A stretch of DNA of 64,000 nt from positions 2,004,501 to 2,068,500 of the forward strand of contig NZ_CP039934.1 in NCBI RefSeq assembly GCF_009792295.1, given 5' to 3'. This DNA is from Myroides fluvii (GTDB lineage Bacteria > Bacteroidota > Bacteroidia > Flavobacteriales > Flavobacteriaceae). Both the position numbers and the translations under genes were made by a program. Of this stretch, positions 33,952 through 45,329 are shown in pieces. Every line of letters starts with the position of its first letter. The stretch's first letter is position 1. The notes under the pieces are model-generated. The model saw only the letters and a program-made list of their open reading frames with translations. It was not told the origin of the DNA and did not search any database.

Positions 33952-36087
33952 ATGGCAAGAGATTTAAAATATACAAGAAATATTGGTATCGCTGCTCACA
34001 TCGATGCTGGTAAAACAACTACTACAGAACGTATTTTGTTCTATACAGGTAAAAACCATAAAATGGGAGAAACTCACGAAGGATCTTCTACAATGGACTG
34101 GATGGAGCAAGAGGCGGAAAGAGGTATTACTATTACTTCAGCAGCGACTACTTGTACTTGGAATTTCCCAACGAAACAAGGTGAGAAGATAGCTGAGTCT
34201 ATGGAGTACCACTTCAATATTATTGATACTCCGGGACACGTTGACTTTACAGTTGAGGTGAACCGTTCTTTACGTGTATTGGATGGATTAGTATTCTTAT
34301 TTAGTGCAGTTGATGGTGTTGAGCCACAATCTGAAACTAACTGGAGATTAGCTGATAACTATAAAGTTCCTCGTATGGGGTTCGTTAATAAAATGGACCG
34401 TCAAGGAGCTAATTTCTTAGCAGTATGTCAGCAAGTTAAAGATATGTTGAAATCTAATGCTGTGCCAATCGTTTTACCAATTGGTGATGAGGCAGATTTC
34501 AGAGGTATCGTTGACTTAGTGAAAAACCGCGCAATCGTATGGCATGATGAAAATCACGGTTCTACGTTTGACGTTGTTGAGATCCCAGCTGATATGGTTG
34601 ATGATGTTAGACAATACAGAGGTCAATTAATCGAGGAGATCGCGGCTTATGACGAGAACCTTCTTGAGAAATATATGGAAGATGAAAACTCAATTACAGA
34701 GGACGAAATTCACAAAGCGTTGCGCGCAGCGACTTTGGATATGAGTATCATCCCTATGTCTTGTGGTTCATCATTCAAAAATAAAGGTGTTCAGTTCATG
34801 TTAGATGCTGTTTGTCGTTACTTGCCTTCTCCAATGGATAAGGAAGCTATCGAAGGAACAAATCCTGATACTGAAGAGCCTATCATTCGTAAACCATCGG
34901 TTACTGAGCCGTTCGCTGCATTAGCGTTTAAAATTGCTACCGATCCTTTCGTAGGTCGTTTAGCTTTCTTTAGAGCTTATTCAGGACACTTAGATGCTGG
35001 TTCTTACGTATTGAACACACGTTCAGGTAACAAAGAGCGTATTTCTCGTATCTACCAAATGCACGCAAACAAACAAAATCCAATCGAATATATTGAGGCT
35101 GGAGATATTGGAGCTGCTGTAGGATTTAAGGATATCAAAACTGGAGATACTTTATGTGATGAAAAACATCCTATTGTATTAGAAAGTATGGATTTCCCAG
35201 ATCCTGTAATCGGTATCGCTATTGAACCAAAAACAAAAGCGGATATGGATAAAATGGGTACTGCTTTGGCTAAATTGTCTGAAGAGGATCCTACGTTTAC
35301 TGTGAAAACAGATAAAGCATCTGGGCAAACAGTTATTTCTGGAATGGGAGAGTTACACTTAGATGTATTAATCGACCGTATGAGACGTGAATTCAAAGTT
35401 GAAGTTAACCAAGGTGAGCCTCAAGTTGAGTACAAAGAAACACTTACACGTGATGCACAACACAGAGAAGCTTATAAAAAGCAATCAGGTGGACGTGGTA
35501 AATTCGCGGATATCGTGTTTAAAATTGGACCTGCTGATGACGTTGATGGAAAACCATTCGTTGGATTGCAATTCGTGAATGAAGTAAAAGGAGGTAACGT
35601 ACCGAAAGAATATATTCCTTCTGTAGAAAAAGGATTCAAAGAAGCAATGAAACAAGGGCCTTTGGCTGGTTTCGAAATGGATTCAATGAAAGTTACTTTG
35701 ACAGATGGTTCTTACCACGCGGTTGACTCGGATGCATTATCATTCGAATTAGCAGCGAAAATGGGTTACAAAGCTGCGGCTAAAGCTGCTGGGGCTGTAA
35801 TTCTTGAACCAATCATGAAATTAGAGGTATTGACTCCTGAAGAAAACATGGGTGATATCGTTGGGGATTTGAACCGTCGTCGTGGACAAATCAACAGTAT
35901 GGATGATAGAAATGGAGCAAAAGTTGTAAAGGCTTCTGTGCCATTATCAGAAATGTTCGGTTATGTAACTACATTGAGAACATTGTCATCAGGTAGAGCT
36001 ACTTCTACAATGGAGTTCTCTCACTATGCTGAAACACCATCTAATATTTCAGAGGCTGTAATCACTAAAGCAAAAGGAAACGCTTAA
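33952..36087 (+). CDS. fusA: elongation factor G
   Basis: 711-residue translocation GTPase. G1 [15 protein letters not shown]3 DTPGHVDF, G4 NKMD, followed by domains II-V ([18 protein letters not shown] in domain III, the [12 protein letters not shown] region in V). In many bacteria tuf follows fusA; here rpsJ follows directly after 12 nt, so tuf lies outside this cluster. Confidence 0.98.
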   Translation: MARDLKYTRNIGIAAHIDAGKTTTTERILFYTGKNHKMGETHEGSSTMDWMEQEAERGITITSAATTCTWNFPTKQGEKIAESMEYHFNIIDTPGHVDFTVEVNRSLRVLDGLVFLFSAVDGVEPQSETNWRLADNYKVPRMGFVNKMDRQGANFLAVCQQVKDMLKSNAVPIVLPIGDEADFRGIVDLVKNRAIVWHDENHGSTFDVVEIPADMVDDVRQYRGQLIEEIAAYDENLLEKYMEDENSITEDEIHKALRAATLDMSIIPMSCGSSFKNKGVQFMLDAVCRYLPSPMDKEAIEGTNPDTEEPIIRKPSVTEPFAALAFKIATDPFVGRLAFFRAYSGHLDAGSYVLNTRSGNKERISRIYQMHANKQNPIEYIEAGDIGAAVGFKDIKTGDTLCDEKHPIVLESMDFPDPVIGIAIEPKTKADMDKMGTALAKLSEEDPTFTVKTDKASGQTVISGMGELHLDVLIDRMRREFKVEVNQGEPQVEYKETLTRDAQHREAYKKQSGGRGKFADIVFKIGPADDVDGKPFVGLQFVNEVKGGNVPKEYIPSVEKGFKEAMKQGPLAGFEMDSMKVTLTDGSYHAVDSDALSFELAAKMGYKAAAKAAGAVILEPIMKLEVLTPEENMGDIVGDLNRRRGQINSMDDRNGAKVVKASVPLSEMFGYVTTLRTLSSGRATSTMEFSHYAETPSNISEAVITKAKGNA

Positions 36088-36099
36088 TTTTAGAGTAAA

Positions 36100-36405
36100 A
36101 TGAGTCAAAAAATCAGAATAAAATTAAAATCTTACGATCATATGTTGGTTGATAAATCAGCAGAGAAAATCGTAAAAACTGTAAAAAGTACAGGTGCAGT
36201 AGTAACAGGTCCAATTCCGTTACCAACTCATAAAAAAATCTTTACTGTTTTACGTTCACCACACGTAAACAAGAAAGCAAGAGAGCAATTTGAAGTTAGT
36301 TCTTACAAAAGATTGTTAGATATTTATTCTTCTTCTTCTAAAACAATTGATGCTTTAATGAAATTAGAGTTACCAAGTGGCGTAGAAGTTGAGATTAAAG
36401 TGTGA
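36100..36405 (+). CDS. rpsJ: 30S ribosomal protein S10
   Basis: 101 residues with the conserved [20 protein letters not shown] start and [19 protein letters not shown] loop. S10 also acts as NusE in antitermination. It is joined to the str genes and separated from rplC by a 112-nt gap that contains a large stem-loop. Confidence 0.98.
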   Translation: MSQKIRIKLKSYDHMLVDKSAEKIVKTVKSTGAVVTGPIPLPTHKKIFTVLRSPHVNKKAREQFEVSSYKRLLDIYSSSSKTIDALMKLELPSGVEVEIKV

Positions 36406-36431
36406 TAATCTGAACGTAAGTTCAAAACAAT

Positions 36432-36485
36432 AAAAGAATTAGGATTGAGTATTAGCGCTACAAGGCGCTAATGCTTAATTCTTTT
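36432..36485 (+). promoter_or_regulatory. large two-part stem-loop between rpsJ and rplC
   Basis: Outer stem AAAAGAATTA (36432-36441) with TAATTCTTTT (36476-36485); inner stem ATTAGCGC (36451-36458) with GCGCTAAT (36465-36472), loop TACAAG, joined by an asymmetric internal loop (9 nt against 3 nt). Its place before rplC-rplD suggests attenuation or r-protein feedback on the S10 genes. The tail is only moderately T-rich. Confidence 0.6.
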
Positions 36486-36517
36486 AAATAAGTTTCAAAT
36501 AATTTAATTAAATATTT

Positions 36518-37135
36518 ATGTCTGGGTTAATTGGTAAAAAAATCGGCATGACTAGTATTTTCGACGAAAATGGAAAAAACATTCCATGTACAGTAATCGA
36601 AGTTGGTCCATGTGTCGTTACCCAAGTCAGAACCAATGAGGTTGACGGGTATGAAGCGTTGCAACTTGGTTTCGATGACAAGACAGAGAAACACGCTACT
36701 AAAGCTGAGTTAGGTCACTTTAAGAAAGCGGGAACATCTGCCAAAAGAAAAGTCGTTGAAATTAAAGAATTCCAAGGAGAGCACAAATTAGGTGATGTAA
36801 TCACAGTTGATTTATTCTTGGAAGGGGAGTTTGTAGACGTTCAAGGTGTATCTAAAGGAAAAGGTTTCCAAGGGGTTGTTAAACGTCATGGATTTGGCGG
36901 AGTAGGTCAAGTTACTCACGGTCAAAAAAACCGTTTAAGAGCACCAGGTTCTGTAGGAGCTTCTTCTTATCCATCTAGAGTATTCAAAGGAATGCGTATG
37001 GCAGGAAGAATGGGAGGAGAAAATGTAACAGTACAAAATCTTAGAGTTTTAAAAGTAGTGGCTGATAAGAACCTACTTGTTGTAAAAGGAGCTATTCCAG
37101 GACACAAAAACTCTTATGTAATCATTCAGAAGTAA
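36518..37135 (+). CDS. rplC: 50S ribosomal protein L3
   Basis: 205 residues. It begins [19 protein letters not shown], as L3 does, and carries the long extension loop ([20 protein letters not shown]) that reaches toward the peptidyl-transferase centre. First gene after the intergenic stem-loop; overlaps rplD by 1 nt (stop/start TAATG). Confidence 0.98.
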   Translation: MSGLIGKKIGMTSIFDENGKNIPCTVIEVGPCVVTQVRTNEVDGYEALQLGFDDKTEKHATKAELGHFKKAGTSAKRKVVEIKEFQGEHKLGDVITVDLFLEGEFVDVQGVSKGKGFQGVVKRHGFGGVGQVTHGQKNRLRAPGSVGASSYPSRVFKGMRMAGRMGGENVTVQNLRVLKVVADKNLLVVKGAIPGHKNSYVIIQK

Positions 37136-37764
37136 TGGAAGTAAAAGTTTTAGATATTACAGGGAAAGATACTGGAAGAAAAGTTGAACTTTTAGATTCA
37201 GTATTCGGAATTGAGCCAAATAATCACGCAGTATATCTTGATGTTAAACAATATTTAGCAAATCAAAGACAAGGGACTCATAAAGCGAAAGAAAGAGCTG
37301 AGATTTCTGGAAGTACACGCAAGATTAAAAAGCAAAAAGGAACTGGAACGGCAAGAGCAGGAAGCATCAAGTCACCAGTATTCAGAGGAGGAGGAAGAAT
37401 CTTCGGACCAAGACCGAGAAACTACTCTTTCAAATTGAATAAGAACTTAAAACGCTTAGCTAGAAAATCAGCGTTTTCAATTAAGGTTCGCGAAGAGAAC
37501 TTAATCGTTTTAGAAAACTTCAACTTCGAAGCTCCAAGTACTAAGAATTTTATTAGTGTGTTGAAAGCTTTAGGGTTAGAAAATAAAAAATCTCTATTTG
37601 TGTTGGGTGAATCAAATAAAAATGTATATTTGTCATCACGCAATTTAGAGAAGGCTGCTGTTGTAACTAACTCAGAATTAAGTACTTACGCTATTTTAAA
37701 TGCGGGAAGCTTAGTCTTGACAGAGGGATCTGTGGCTGGAATTGTTGAAAATTTAAGCAAATAA
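37135..37764 (+). CDS. rplD: 50S ribosomal protein L4
   Basis: 209 residues. The exit-tunnel loop [20 protein letters not shown] is intact, with the wild-type Lys at the macrolide-associated position. In E. coli L4 represses its own S10 operon through an mRNA leader; the hairpin before rplC is a candidate analogue here, by position only. Confidence 0.97.
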   Translation: MEVKVLDITGKDTGRKVELLDSVFGIEPNNHAVYLDVKQYLANQRQGTHKAKERAEISGSTRKIKKQKGTGTARAGSIKSPVFRGGGRIFGPRPRNYSFKLNKNLKRLARKSAFSIKVREENLIVLENFNFEAPSTKNFISVLKALGLENKKSLFVLGESNKNVYLSSRNLEKAAVVTNSELSTYAILNAGSLVLTEGSVAGIVENLSK

Positions 37765-37771
37765 TAGGAAC

Positions 37772-38062
37772 ATGAGTGTTTTAATTAAGCCTATAATTAC
37801 AGAAAAAGTAACAAAAGACGGTGAAGTTTTTGGCCGTTATGGTTTCGTAGTTGATAGAAAAGCGAACAAAATTGAGATCAAAAAAGCAGTAGAAGCTACT
37901 TATGGTGTTAGTGTTGTTAACGTAAATACTATGAATTATGGTGCTAAGCGTTCTGTTAAGTATACAAAAAGCGGTATGATTAACGCTAAAACTAATGCTT
38001 TCAAAAAAGCAATAGTTGAATTGAAAGAAGGAGATAATATAGACTTTTATTCAAATATCTAA
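37772..38062 (+). CDS. rplW: 50S ribosomal protein L23
   Basis: 96 residues, starting SVLIKPIITEKVTKDGE, the L23 family start, with RKANKIEIKKAVEATYGV following. It forms the exit-site docking point for trigger factor and SRP. Part of the uninterrupted S10 block. Confidence 0.97.
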   Translation: MSVLIKPIITEKVTKDGEVFGRYGFVVDRKANKIEIKKAVEATYGVSVVNVNTMNYGAKRSVKYTKSGMINAKTNAFKKAIVELKEGDNIDFYSNI

Positions 38063-38068
38063 TAAATA

Positions 38069-38893
38069 ATGTCAGTTAGAAAATTAAAACCTATTACCCC
38101 AGGTCAGCGTTTTAGAGTTGTAAATAGTTTTGACGCTATAACAACTGATAAGCCGGAGCGTAGTTTACTAGCACCGAAAAAAAAATCTGGAGGTAGAAAT
38201 AGTCAAGGAAAAATGACCATGCGCTACACAGGTGGTGGTCATAAACAAAGATATCGTATCATCGATTTCAAAAGAACAAAAGAAGGAGTACCTGCAATTG
38301 TTAAAACAATCGAGTATGATCCAAACCGTTCAGCATTTATTTCATTACTTGCTTATGCGGATGGAGCAAAAACTTACGTTATCGCACAAGCTGGTCTTAA
38401 AGTTGGACAAACTGTAGTTTCAGGACCAGATGCATCACCTGAAGTAGGTAATGCAATGCCTTTAAGTAAAATTCCTTTAGGAACTGTTATTTCTTGTATT
38501 GAATTACGTCCTGGACAAGGAGCAGTGATTGCTCGTTCAGCTGGTACTTTCGCGCAATTAGTAGCAAGAGATGGTAAGTATGCAACAATTAAAATGCCTT
38601 CTGGTGAGGTGCGTTTGATTTTGTTAACTTGTATGGCTACTATTGGAGCTGTATCGAACCACGATCACCAATTAATCGTTTCTGGTAAAGCGGGTAGATC
38701 AAGATGGTTAGGTAGAAGACCTAGAACTAGAGCTGTAGCGATGAACCCGGTAGATCACCCAATGGGAGGTGGAGAAGGTCGCTCTTCAGGAGGACACCCA
38801 CGTTCAAGAAATGGGATGCCTGCTAAAGGTTATAGAACTCGTTCTAAAGTTAAGTCGAGTAACAAGTATATCGTTGAACGTAGAAAGAAATAA
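38069..38893 (+). CDS. rplB: 50S ribosomal protein L2
   Basis: 274-residue primary 23S rRNA-binding protein near the peptidyl-transferase centre. Hallmarks include [20 protein letters not shown] and, near the C-terminus, [18 protein letters not shown] with the conserved His. Confidence 0.98.
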   Translation: MSVRKLKPITPGQRFRVVNSFDAITTDKPERSLLAPKKKSGGRNSQGKMTMRYTGGGHKQRYRIIDFKRTKEGVPAIVKTIEYDPNRSAFISLLAYADGAKTYVIAQAGLKVGQTVVSGPDASPEVGNAMPLSKIPLGTVISCIELRPGQGAVIARSAGTFAQLVARDGKYATIKMPSGEVRLILLTCMATIGAVSNHDHQLIVSGKAGRSRWLGRRPRTRAVAMNPVDHPMGGGEGRSSGGHPRSRNGMPAKGYRTRSKVKSSNKYIVERRKK

Positions 38894-38904
38894 AAGAGTA
38901 AGAC

Positions 38905-39183
38905 ATGGCACGTTCGTTAAAAAAAGGACCTTATGTTCACTTTAAATTAGAGAAGAAAGTTCTTAAAAATGTAGAGTCTGGAAATAAAGCTGTTATCAAA
39001 ACTTGGTCAAGAGCTTCTATGATTACTCCAGATTTCGTTGGACAGACTATCGCAGTACATAATGGTCGTCAATTTGTTCCTGTATATGTAACAGAGAACA
39101 TGGTTGGACACAAGTTAGGGGAATTTTCACCAACAAGATCGTTTAGAGGTCACGCTGGTGCAAAGAATAAAGGTAAAAAATAA
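38905..39183 (+). CDS. rpsS: 30S ribosomal protein S19
   Basis: 92 residues: starts [19 protein letters not shown] and contains [20 protein letters not shown] and [16 protein letters not shown], all conserved in S19. It forms the head complex with S13. Confidence 0.98.
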   Translation: MARSLKKGPYVHFKLEKKVLKNVESGNKAVIKTWSRASMITPDFVGQTIAVHNGRQFVPVYVTENMVGHKLGEFSPTRSFRGHAGAKNKGKK

Positions 39184-39192
39184 TAAGAAGCT

Positions 39193-39603
39193 ATGGGAGT
39201 TCGTAAAAGAGAAAGAGCTGAGCAAGTTAAAGAAGCTAACAAGCAAGTTGCTTTTGCTAAGCTAAACAATTGCCCTACTTCTCCAAGAAAAATGCGCTTA
39301 GTAGCGGATTTAGTAAGAGGACAGAAAGTAGAAAAAGCTCTAAATATATTAAAATTCAGTACAAAGGATGCTTCTCGTAATTTAGAGAAATTGCTTTTGT
39401 CTGCAATTGCAAACTGGCAAGCAAAAAACAGCGAAGAAAACATCGAAGAAGCTGGACTTTTTGTGAAAGAAATTAGAGTAGATGGAGGAATGATGTTGAA
39501 AAGACTTCGTCCTGCACCTCAAGGAAGAGCACACAGAATAAGAAAACGTTCTAATCACGTTACAATCGTATTAGGATCTAATAATAACACACAAAGCAAT
39601 TAA
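39193..39603 (+). CDS. rplV: 50S ribosomal protein L22
   Basis: 136 residues. The N-terminus is slightly extended, then [20 protein letters not shown] starts the conserved core. The beta-hairpin at the C-terminus ([19 protein letters not shown]) lines the exit tunnel and appears normal. Confidence 0.97.
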   Translation: MGVRKRERAEQVKEANKQVAFAKLNNCPTSPRKMRLVADLVRGQKVEKALNILKFSTKDASRNLEKLLLSAIANWQAKNSEENIEEAGLFVKEIRVDGGMMLKRLRPAPQGRAHRIRKRSNHVTIVLGSNNNTQSN

Positions 39604-39611
39604 TAAACAGT

Positions 39612-40334
39612 ATGGGACAAAAAACTAATCCGATCGGGAATCGCCTTGGTATTATTAGAGGATGGGACTCAAACTGGTATGGTGGAAATGATTACGGTGA
39701 TAAAATCGCTGAAGATCACAAAATCAGAAAGTATATCCATGCTCGTTTATCAAAAGCTAGTGTATCAAAAGTAATCATTGAGAGAACTTTAAAACTTGTA
39801 ACCGTTACTATCACTACTGCTAGACCTGGTATTATTATCGGTAAAGGTGGACAAGAGGTAGATAAGTTGAAAGAGGAATTGAAAAAGATTACTGATAAGG
39901 AAATTCAAATCAATATCTTTGAAATTAAGAGACCTGAACTTGACGCGTTTTTAGTGGCTGCTAGTATCGCTCGTCAAATTGAAAACAGAATTTCTTACCG
40001 TAGAGCAATCCGTATGGCTATTGGTGCTGCGATGAGAATGAATGCTGAGGGAATCAAAGTAATGATTTCTGGTCGTTTGAATGGTGCTGAAATGGCACGT
40101 TCAGAATCATTCAAAGAAGGAAGAATTCCATTATCTACTTTCAGAGCTGACATCGATTATGCACTTGCTGAAGCTCATACTACTTACGGTAGAATGGGAA
40201 TCAAAGTGTGGATCATGAAAGGTGAGGTTTACGGTAAAAGAGATCTTTCTCCGTTAGCTGGTATGGATAAGAAACAATCTAAAGCCCCAGCAGGATCTAG
40301 TAAAGGTAGACCTAACCAACGCAAAAGAAAGTAA
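39612..40334 (+). CDS. rpsC: 30S ribosomal protein S3
   Basis: 240 residues. It starts [20 protein letters not shown], carries the KH domain with [13 protein letters not shown], and has a C-terminal basic tail ([21 protein letters not shown]). It lies at the mRNA entry channel. Confidence 0.98.
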   Translation: MGQKTNPIGNRLGIIRGWDSNWYGGNDYGDKIAEDHKIRKYIHARLSKASVSKVIIERTLKLVTVTITTARPGIIIGKGGQEVDKLKEELKKITDKEIQINIFEIKRPELDAFLVAASIARQIENRISYRRAIRMAIGAAMRMNAEGIKVMISGRLNGAEMARSESFKEGRIPLSTFRADIDYALAEAHTTYGRMGIKVWIMKGEVYGKRDLSPLAGMDKKQSKAPAGSSKGRPNQRKRK

Positions 40335-40352
40335 TTTTTAAACTGAAGAAAA

Positions 40353-40772
40353 ATGTTACAGCCTAAAAGAACAAAATACCGCAAGGTACAGAAAGGTAAG
40401 ATGAAAGGGATTTCCCAAAGAGGGCATGAACTTTCTAATGGGATGTTCGGAATTAAATCTTTAGATTCAGCATTTATCACTTCTCGTCAAATCGAGGCTG
40501 CGCGTATCGCTGCAACTCGTTTTATGAAACGTGAAGGACAATTGTGGATCAAGATTTTCCCAGACAAACCAATCACTAAGAAGCCTCTTGAAGTGCGTAT
40601 GGGTAAAGGTAAGGGTGCAGTAGAATACTGGGTTGCTGTGGTAAAACCAGGAAAAATAATGTTTGAGGTTGGTGGTGTTCCACTATCTGTAGCAAAAGAA
40701 GCATTACGCTTAGCTGCTCAAAAACTTCCTGTGAAAACAAAATTTATAATTGCTAGAGATTTCGAAGCATAA
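40353..40772 (+). CDS. rplP: 50S ribosomal protein L16
   Basis: 139 residues, starting [19 protein letters not shown], with the [18 protein letters not shown] segment near the A-site finger. Adjacent rpmC follows after 12 nt. Confidence 0.98.
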   Translation: MLQPKRTKYRKVQKGKMKGISQRGHELSNGMFGIKSLDSAFITSRQIEAARIAATRFMKREGQLWIKIFPDKPITKKPLEVRMGKGKGAVEYWVAVVKPGKIMFEVGGVPLSVAKEALRLAAQKLPVKTKFIIARDFEA

Positions 40773-40784
40773 TAGAAATTTATC

Positions 40785-40976
40785 ATGAAACAATCTGAAA
40801 TAGTAAACCTATCTGTAGCTGATTTACAAGAGCAATTAAAAGAGTTGACTAACGCATTAAATAGCTTAAAAACTACACATGCAATTTCTCCAATCGAGAA
40901 TCCTCTTCAAATCAGAAAGGTTAGAAGAACAATTGCTAGAGTTAATACTGAGCTAAGCAAAAGAGAGTTACAATAA
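40785..40976 (+). CDS. rpmC: 50S ribosomal protein L29
   Basis: 63-residue two-helix protein at the exit-tunnel rim ([19 protein letters not shown], then [18 protein letters not shown]). Small but in its canonical position between rplP and rpsQ. Confidence 0.96.
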   Translation: MKQSEIVNLSVADLQEQLKELTNALNSLKTTHAISPIENPLQIRKVRRTIARVNTELSKRELQ

Positions 40977-40993
40977 TTGTATTCTGCCAAAAG

Positions 40994-41251
40994 ATGGAAA
41001 ATAGAAAAGAAAGAAAAGAAAGAATAGGTGTTGTTACTAGTAACAAAATGGAGAAATCTATTGTTGTTTCTGAAGTAAAGAAAGTAAAACACCCATTATA
41101 TGGAAAGTTCGTGAAGCAAACTAAAAAGTATGTAGCTCACGACGAAACGAACAACTGCAACATTGGTGATACAGTTAGAATTATGGAGACTCGTCCATTA
41201 TCTAAATCAAAATGTTGGAGATTAGTTGAAATCATTGAAAGAGCGAAATAA
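40994..41251 (+). CDS. rpsQ: 30S ribosomal protein S17
   Basis: 85 residues: [19 protein letters not shown] and the [22 protein letters not shown]-fold core with [15 protein letters not shown], typical of S17. Confidence 0.97.
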   Translation: MENRKERKERIGVVTSNKMEKSIVVSEVKKVKHPLYGKFVKQTKKYVAHDETNNCNIGDTVRIMETRPLSKSKCWRLVEIIERAK

Positions 41252-41253
41252 TT

Positions 41254-41622
41254 ATGGTACAACAAGAATCTAGACTTAAAGTAGCAGATAACACGGGTGC
41301 AAAAGAAGTTTTGACAATCCGTGTATTAGGTGGAACAAAGCGTCGTTACGCTTCAGTAGGAGACAAAATTGTAGTAAGTATCAAAGACGCAACTCCAAAT
41401 GGAAGTGTGAAAAAAGGTACAGTTTCTACAGCTGTAGTTGTTCGCACTAAAAAAGAGGTTAGAAGAGCTGATGGATCATACATTAGATTCGATGATAACG
41501 CTTGTGTATTGTTAAATGCAGCAGGTGAAATGAAAGGAACTCGTGTTTTTGGACCAGTAGCAAGAGAACTTCGTGAAAGACAATTCATGAAAATTGTATC
41601 ATTAGCACCAGAGGTGTTGTAA
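41254..41622 (+). CDS. rplN: 50S ribosomal protein L14
   Basis: 122 residues, [20 protein letters not shown] start and the [20 protein letters not shown] end of L14. It begins 2 nt after the rpsQ stop and opens the classical spc block. Confidence 0.98.
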   Translation: MVQQESRLKVADNTGAKEVLTIRVLGGTKRRYASVGDKIVVSIKDATPNGSVKKGTVSTAVVVRTKKEVRRADGSYIRFDDNACVLLNAAGEMKGTRVFGPVARELRERQFMKIVSLAPEVL

Positions 41623-41634
41623 TTCGTTCTAAAC

Positions 41635-41952
41635 ATGATTAAGCTAAAGATTAAAACAGGAGATACTGTACGTGTTATCGCTGGAGATCACAAAGGATCT
41701 GAAGGAAAAATCGTACGTGTATTACGCGAAAAGAACAAAGCTATTGTTGAAGGGGTAAACATCATTTCTAAGCATGTTAAGCCTAGTGCTACTAACCCTC
41801 AAGGTGGTATTGTTAAAAAAGAGGCTCCTATCCATATTTCTAATTTAGCGATCGTAGATCCTAAAACTAACGATACTACGAAAGTAGCTATCCAAAGAAA
41901 TGAAGATGGAAAAAATGTAAGAGTTTCTAAAAAATCAAATCAAGTATTATAG
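41635..41952 (+). CDS. rplX: 50S ribosomal protein L24
   Basis: 105 residues with the KOW motif ([20 protein letters not shown]) at the N-terminus. An assembly initiator of the 50S subunit. rplE begins 1 nt after its stop. Confidence 0.97.
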   Translation: MIKLKIKTGDTVRVIAGDHKGSEGKIVRVLREKNKAIVEGVNIISKHVKPSATNPQGGIVKKEAPIHISNLAIVDPKTNDTTKVAIQRNEDGKNVRVSKKSNQVL

Positions 41953-41953
41953 T

Positions 41954-42505
41954 ATGGCTTATATACCAAGACTTAAAGAAGAATATAGAAGCAGAGTGAT
42001 CTCTGCTCTTAAAGAGGAGTTTGGATACAAGAACATTATGCAAGTTCCTAAACTTGAGAAAATTGTTGTTAGCCGTGGTGTAGGTGCTGCTGTATCTGAT
42101 AAAAAACTAGTTGATTACGCAGTTGAGGAATTAACTAAAATTACAGGGCAAAAAGCGGTAGCTACTATTTCTAAGAAAGACGTTGCTTCTTTCAAATTGA
42201 GAAAAGGAATGCCGATCGGAGCTAAAGTTACTTTACGTGGAGAAAGAATGTACGAATTCTTAGACCGTTTAGTTACTTCTGCTTTACCACGAGTGAGAGA
42301 TTTCTCTGGTATTAAATCTGATGGATTCGACGGTAGAGGAAATTATAACTTAGGTGTAACTGAGCAAATTATTTTCCCTGAAATCAATATTGATAAAGTA
42401 AACAAAATCGCTGGTTTCGATATTACGTTTGTAACATCTGCTAACACAGATAAAGAAGCGAAATCTTTACTAGTTGAATTAGGATTACCTTTTAAAAAGA
42501 ATTAA
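41954..42505 (+). CDS. rplE: 50S ribosomal protein L5
   Basis: 183 residues. It binds 5S rRNA; conserved [29 protein letters not shown] and the [20 protein letters not shown] segment are present. Confidence 0.98.
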   Translation: MAYIPRLKEEYRSRVISALKEEFGYKNIMQVPKLEKIVVSRGVGAAVSDKKLVDYAVEELTKITGQKAVATISKKDVASFKLRKGMPIGAKVTLRGERMYEFLDRLVTSALPRVRDFSGIKSDGFDGRGNYNLGVTEQIIFPEINIDKVNKIAGFDITFVTSANTDKEAKSLLVELGLPFKKN

Positions 42506-42510
42506 GAGTT

Positions 42511-42780
42511 ATGGCTAAAGAATCAATGAAAGCCCGTGAGGTTAAAAGACAAGCATTAGTAGCTAAATATGCAGATAAAAGAAAAGCTCTTTTAGAAGCT
42601 GGTGACTACGAAGGGTTACAAAAATTACCTAAAAATGCTTCTCCTGTACGTTTACACAACAGATGTAAATTAACTGGAAGACCTAGAGGGTATATGCGTC
42701 AATTCGGTATTTCTCGTGTTACTTTCCGTGAGATGGCTAACCAAGGGTTGATACCAGGAGTTAAAAAGGCAAGTTGGTAA
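42511..42780 (+). CDS. rpsN: 30S ribosomal protein S14 (zinc-independent form)
   Basis: 89 residues, the longer form without a CxxC zinc knuckle; only one Cys, in [18 protein letters not shown] second zinc-dependent paralogue is not in the window. Confidence 0.97.
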   Translation: MAKESMKAREVKRQALVAKYADKRKALLEAGDYEGLQKLPKNASPVRLHNRCKLTGRPRGYMRQFGISRVTFREMANQGLIPGVKKASW

Positions 42781-42802
42781 TTAAGATTTAAAGGTAAAAA
42801 CA

Positions 42803-43201
42803 ATGTATACAGATCCAATAGCAGATTTCCTTACAAGAATTAGAAATGCTGTGCGTGCAAACCACAAAGTGGTAGAGATCCCAGCATCTAACTTCAAAAA
42901 AGAAATCACGAAAATTTTATTCGATCAAGGATATATCTTAAGCTATAAATTTGATGATAGTACAGTTCAAGGTACAATCAAAATAGCTTTGAAATACGAC
43001 AAAGACACAAAAGAGTCTGTGATTAGAGATATCCAAAGAATTAGTAAACCAGGTTTGCGTAAATACGCTTCTGCAACTGACCTTCCAAGAATCTTAAATG
43101 GTTTAGGAATTGCGATTGTTTCAACATCAAAAGGTTTGATGACTGGAAAACAAGCAAAACAATTAAATGTTGGTGGAGAAGTAGTTTGTTACGTATACTA
43201 A
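42803..43201 (+). CDS. rpsH: 30S ribosomal protein S8
   Basis: 132 residues: starts [20 protein letters not shown] and ends with [20 protein letters not shown], both S8 signatures. In E. coli S8 represses the spc operon through rplE mRNA; I saw no obvious counterpart site here. Confidence 0.98.
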   Translation: MYTDPIADFLTRIRNAVRANHKVVEIPASNFKKEITKILFDQGYILSYKFDDSTVQGTIKIALKYDKDTKESVIRDIQRISKPGLRKYASATDLPRILNGLGIAIVSTSKGLMTGKQAKQLNVGGEVVCYVY

Positions 43202-43218
43202 TTTAAAAAGACTAAGAA

Positions 43219-43761
43219 ATGTCAAGAATAGGAAAAAGTCCGATAACAATTCCTGCTGGTGTAACAGTTGATGTTCAAGAAGGCGTTATTGTTGTTAAAG
43301 GTAAATTAGGAGAGCTTACTCAGAAATTCGATACAGTTAGTGTTAAAGTAGAGGAGAATCAAGTTGTTGTAGAAAGATCATCTGACCATAAAGATGAAAG
43401 AGCTAAACACGGATTATACCGTAGCTTGATTAACAATATGATTGCTGGTGTTTCTGAAGGATTTACTATCACTTTAGAGTTTGTAGGGGTAGGTTACCGT
43501 GCTGCAAACCAAGGGCAAAGGTTAGATTTAGCTTTAGGATTCTCTCACAATATCGTGTTAGAAGTTGCTCCAGAAGTTGTGGTTGAAACAATATCAGAAA
43601 AAGGGAAAAACCCTCTAGTAAAATTAACTTCTCATGACAAACAATTAGTAGGTCAAGTAGCTGCAAAAATCCGTTCTTTCCGTAAGCCAGAACCTTACAA
43701 AGGAAAAGGAATCAAATTTGTAGGTGAGGAATTAAGAAGAAAAGCAGGTAAATCAGCTTAA
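43219..43761 (+). CDS. rplF: 50S ribosomal protein L6
   Basis: 180 residues, two L6 repeats. It starts [14 protein letters not shown] and ends [20 protein letters not shown], the conserved rRNA-binding C-terminus. Confidence 0.98.
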   Translation: MSRIGKSPITIPAGVTVDVQEGVIVVKGKLGELTQKFDTVSVKVEENQVVVERSSDHKDERAKHGLYRSLINNMIAGVSEGFTITLEFVGVGYRAANQGQRLDLALGFSHNIVLEVAPEVVVETISEKGKNPLVKLTSHDKQLVGQVAAKIRSFRKPEPYKGKGIKFVGEELRRKAGKSA

Positions 43762-43772
43762 AAATTAAGACT

Positions 43773-44123
43773 ATGTCATTAACAAAATCTGAAAGAAGAC
43801 AACGTATAAAGTTCAGAATTAGAAAGACAGTTAGCGGTACGCCTGCTAGAACTAGACTTTCTGTATTCAGAAGTAATAAAGAGATCTATGCACAAATCAT
43901 AGATGACGTAAATGGAGTAACTTTAGTGTCAGCATCGTCAAGAGAAGCTGGGATAACAAGAGGAACCAATGTTGAAACTGCTGCATCGGTTGGAAAACTA
44001 ATCGCAGAGAAAGCTTTAAAAGCTGGTATTGAAACTGTATCTTTTGATAGAAATGGTTATTTATACCACGGACGTGTTAAATCATTAGCAGACGGCGCTA
44101 GAGAAGCTGGATTAAAATTCTAA
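43773..44123 (+). CDS. rplR: 50S ribosomal protein L18
   Basis: 116-residue 5S rRNA-binding protein: basic N-terminus ([15 protein letters not shown]), [19 protein letters not shown], and the [20 protein letters not shown] end. Confidence 0.97.
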   Translation: MSLTKSERRQRIKFRIRKTVSGTPARTRLSVFRSNKEIYAQIIDDVNGVTLVSASSREAGITRGTNVETAASVGKLIAEKALKAGIETVSFDRNGYLYHGRVKSLADGAREAGLKF

Positions 44124-44129
44124 TTAGTT

Positions 44130-44654
44130 ATGTATCAAAATTATAAAAACGTAGAATTTGTAAAACCAAGCGGTCTTGATTTAAAAGATCGTTTGGTTAG
44201 TGTAAACCGTGTTACTAAAGTAACAAAAGGGGGAAGAGCTTTTGGTTTTTCTGCTGTTGTTGTAGTAGGTGACGAAAACGGTGTAGTGGGTCACGGTTTA
44301 GGTAAATCTAAAGATGTATCTGAAGCTATTGCTAAAGCAGTAGAAGATGCTAAGAAAAACTTAGTTAAAGTTCCATTAAACGGACATACTATTCCGCACG
44401 AACAAAAAGGTAAATTCAGTGGAGCGCGTGTATTGTTGATGCCAGCATCATTAGGTACGGGAGTTATTGCTGGAGGTTCTGTGAGAGCGGTGGTAGAAGC
44501 TGTAGGAATTACGGATTTATTATCTAAATCTCAAGGTTCTTCGAATCCACATAACGTGGTTAAAGCTACTTTCGATGCTTTATTACGATTAAGAAGTGCT
44601 TCTACAGTTGCAAAACAAAGAGGAATTTCTTTAGAAAAAGTATTTAAAGGTTAA
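44130..44654 (+). CDS. rpsE: 30S ribosomal protein S5
   Basis: 174 residues. The double-stranded RNA-binding part includes [20 protein letters not shown], with the spectinomycin-associated loop in wild-type form, then [17 protein letters not shown]. Confidence 0.98.
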   Translation: MYQNYKNVEFVKPSGLDLKDRLVSVNRVTKVTKGGRAFGFSAVVVVGDENGVVGHGLGKSKDVSEAIAKAVEDAKKNLVKVPLNGHTIPHEQKGKFSGARVLLMPASLGTGVIAGGSVRAVVEAVGITDLLSKSQGSSNPHNVVKATFDALLRLRSASTVAKQRGISLEKVFKG

Positions 44655-44665
44655 TTTGAAAGATT

Positions 44666-44848
44666 ATGTCGAAAATCAAAATAAAACAAGTAAAAAGCCA
44701 AATTAAATGTCCTCTTAACCAAAAGAGAACATTAGAGGCTTTAGGACTTCGTAAAATTGGTCAAGTAGTTGAACATGATGCTTCTACTGCAATTTTAGGA
44801 ATGGTAAATAAAGTTCAACACTTAGTTTCTGTAGAAGAAATTAAATAA
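44666..44848 (+). CDS. rpmD: 50S ribosomal protein L30
   Basis: 60-residue protein: IKIKQVKSQIKCPLNQKRTL then ALGLRKIGQVVEHDASTAIL. Position between rpsE and rplO is standard. Confidence 0.96.
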   Translation: MSKIKIKQVKSQIKCPLNQKRTLEALGLRKIGQVVEHDASTAILGMVNKVQHLVSVEEIK

Positions 44849-44860
44849 TATTCGCAATAG

Positions 44861-45313
44861 ATGAATTTAAGTAATTTACAACCAGCAAACGGTTCAGTAC
44901 ACAACCAAAACAAACGTGTTGGTCGTGGTGAAGGTTCTGGAAAAGGAGGAACTTCTACAAAAGGACATAAAGGTGCTAAATCACGTTCAGGTTATTCGAA
45001 AAAGATCGGATTTGAAGGAGGGCAAATGCCACTTCAAAGACGTGTACCTAAATTCGGTTTCAAAAACATTAACAGAGTAGAGTACGCTGTAATTAACTTA
45101 GAGGCTTTACAAGGTCTTGTTGATAGCGGAAAAGTAACTGATACTGTAGATTTTTCTCAATTAGTTGATTTAGGATTAGCTACTAAAAACAGTTTAGTTA
45201 AGGTTTTAGGACGTGGAGAGCTAAAAGCAAAATTAAAAGTTTCTGCTCATAAATTTTCAGCTTCTGCCCAAGCAGCTATCGAAGCAGCAGGAGGAGAAGT
45301 TGTAACGTTATAA
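44861..45313 (+). CDS. rplO: 50S ribosomal protein L15
   Basis: 150 residues: Gly/Lys-rich N-terminus (RVGRGEGSGKGGTSTKGHKG) and GFEGGQMPLQRRVPKFGFKN. It immediately precedes secY, as in most bacteria. Confidence 0.98.
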   Translation: MNLSNLQPANGSVHNQNKRVGRGEGSGKGGTSTKGHKGAKSRSGYSKKIGFEGGQMPLQRRVPKFGFKNINRVEYAVINLEALQGLVDSGKVTDTVDFSQLVDLGLATKNSLVKVLGRGELKAKLKVSAHKFSASAQAAIEAAGGEVVTL

Positions 45314-45329
45314 AATCTTAGTGAACAGG

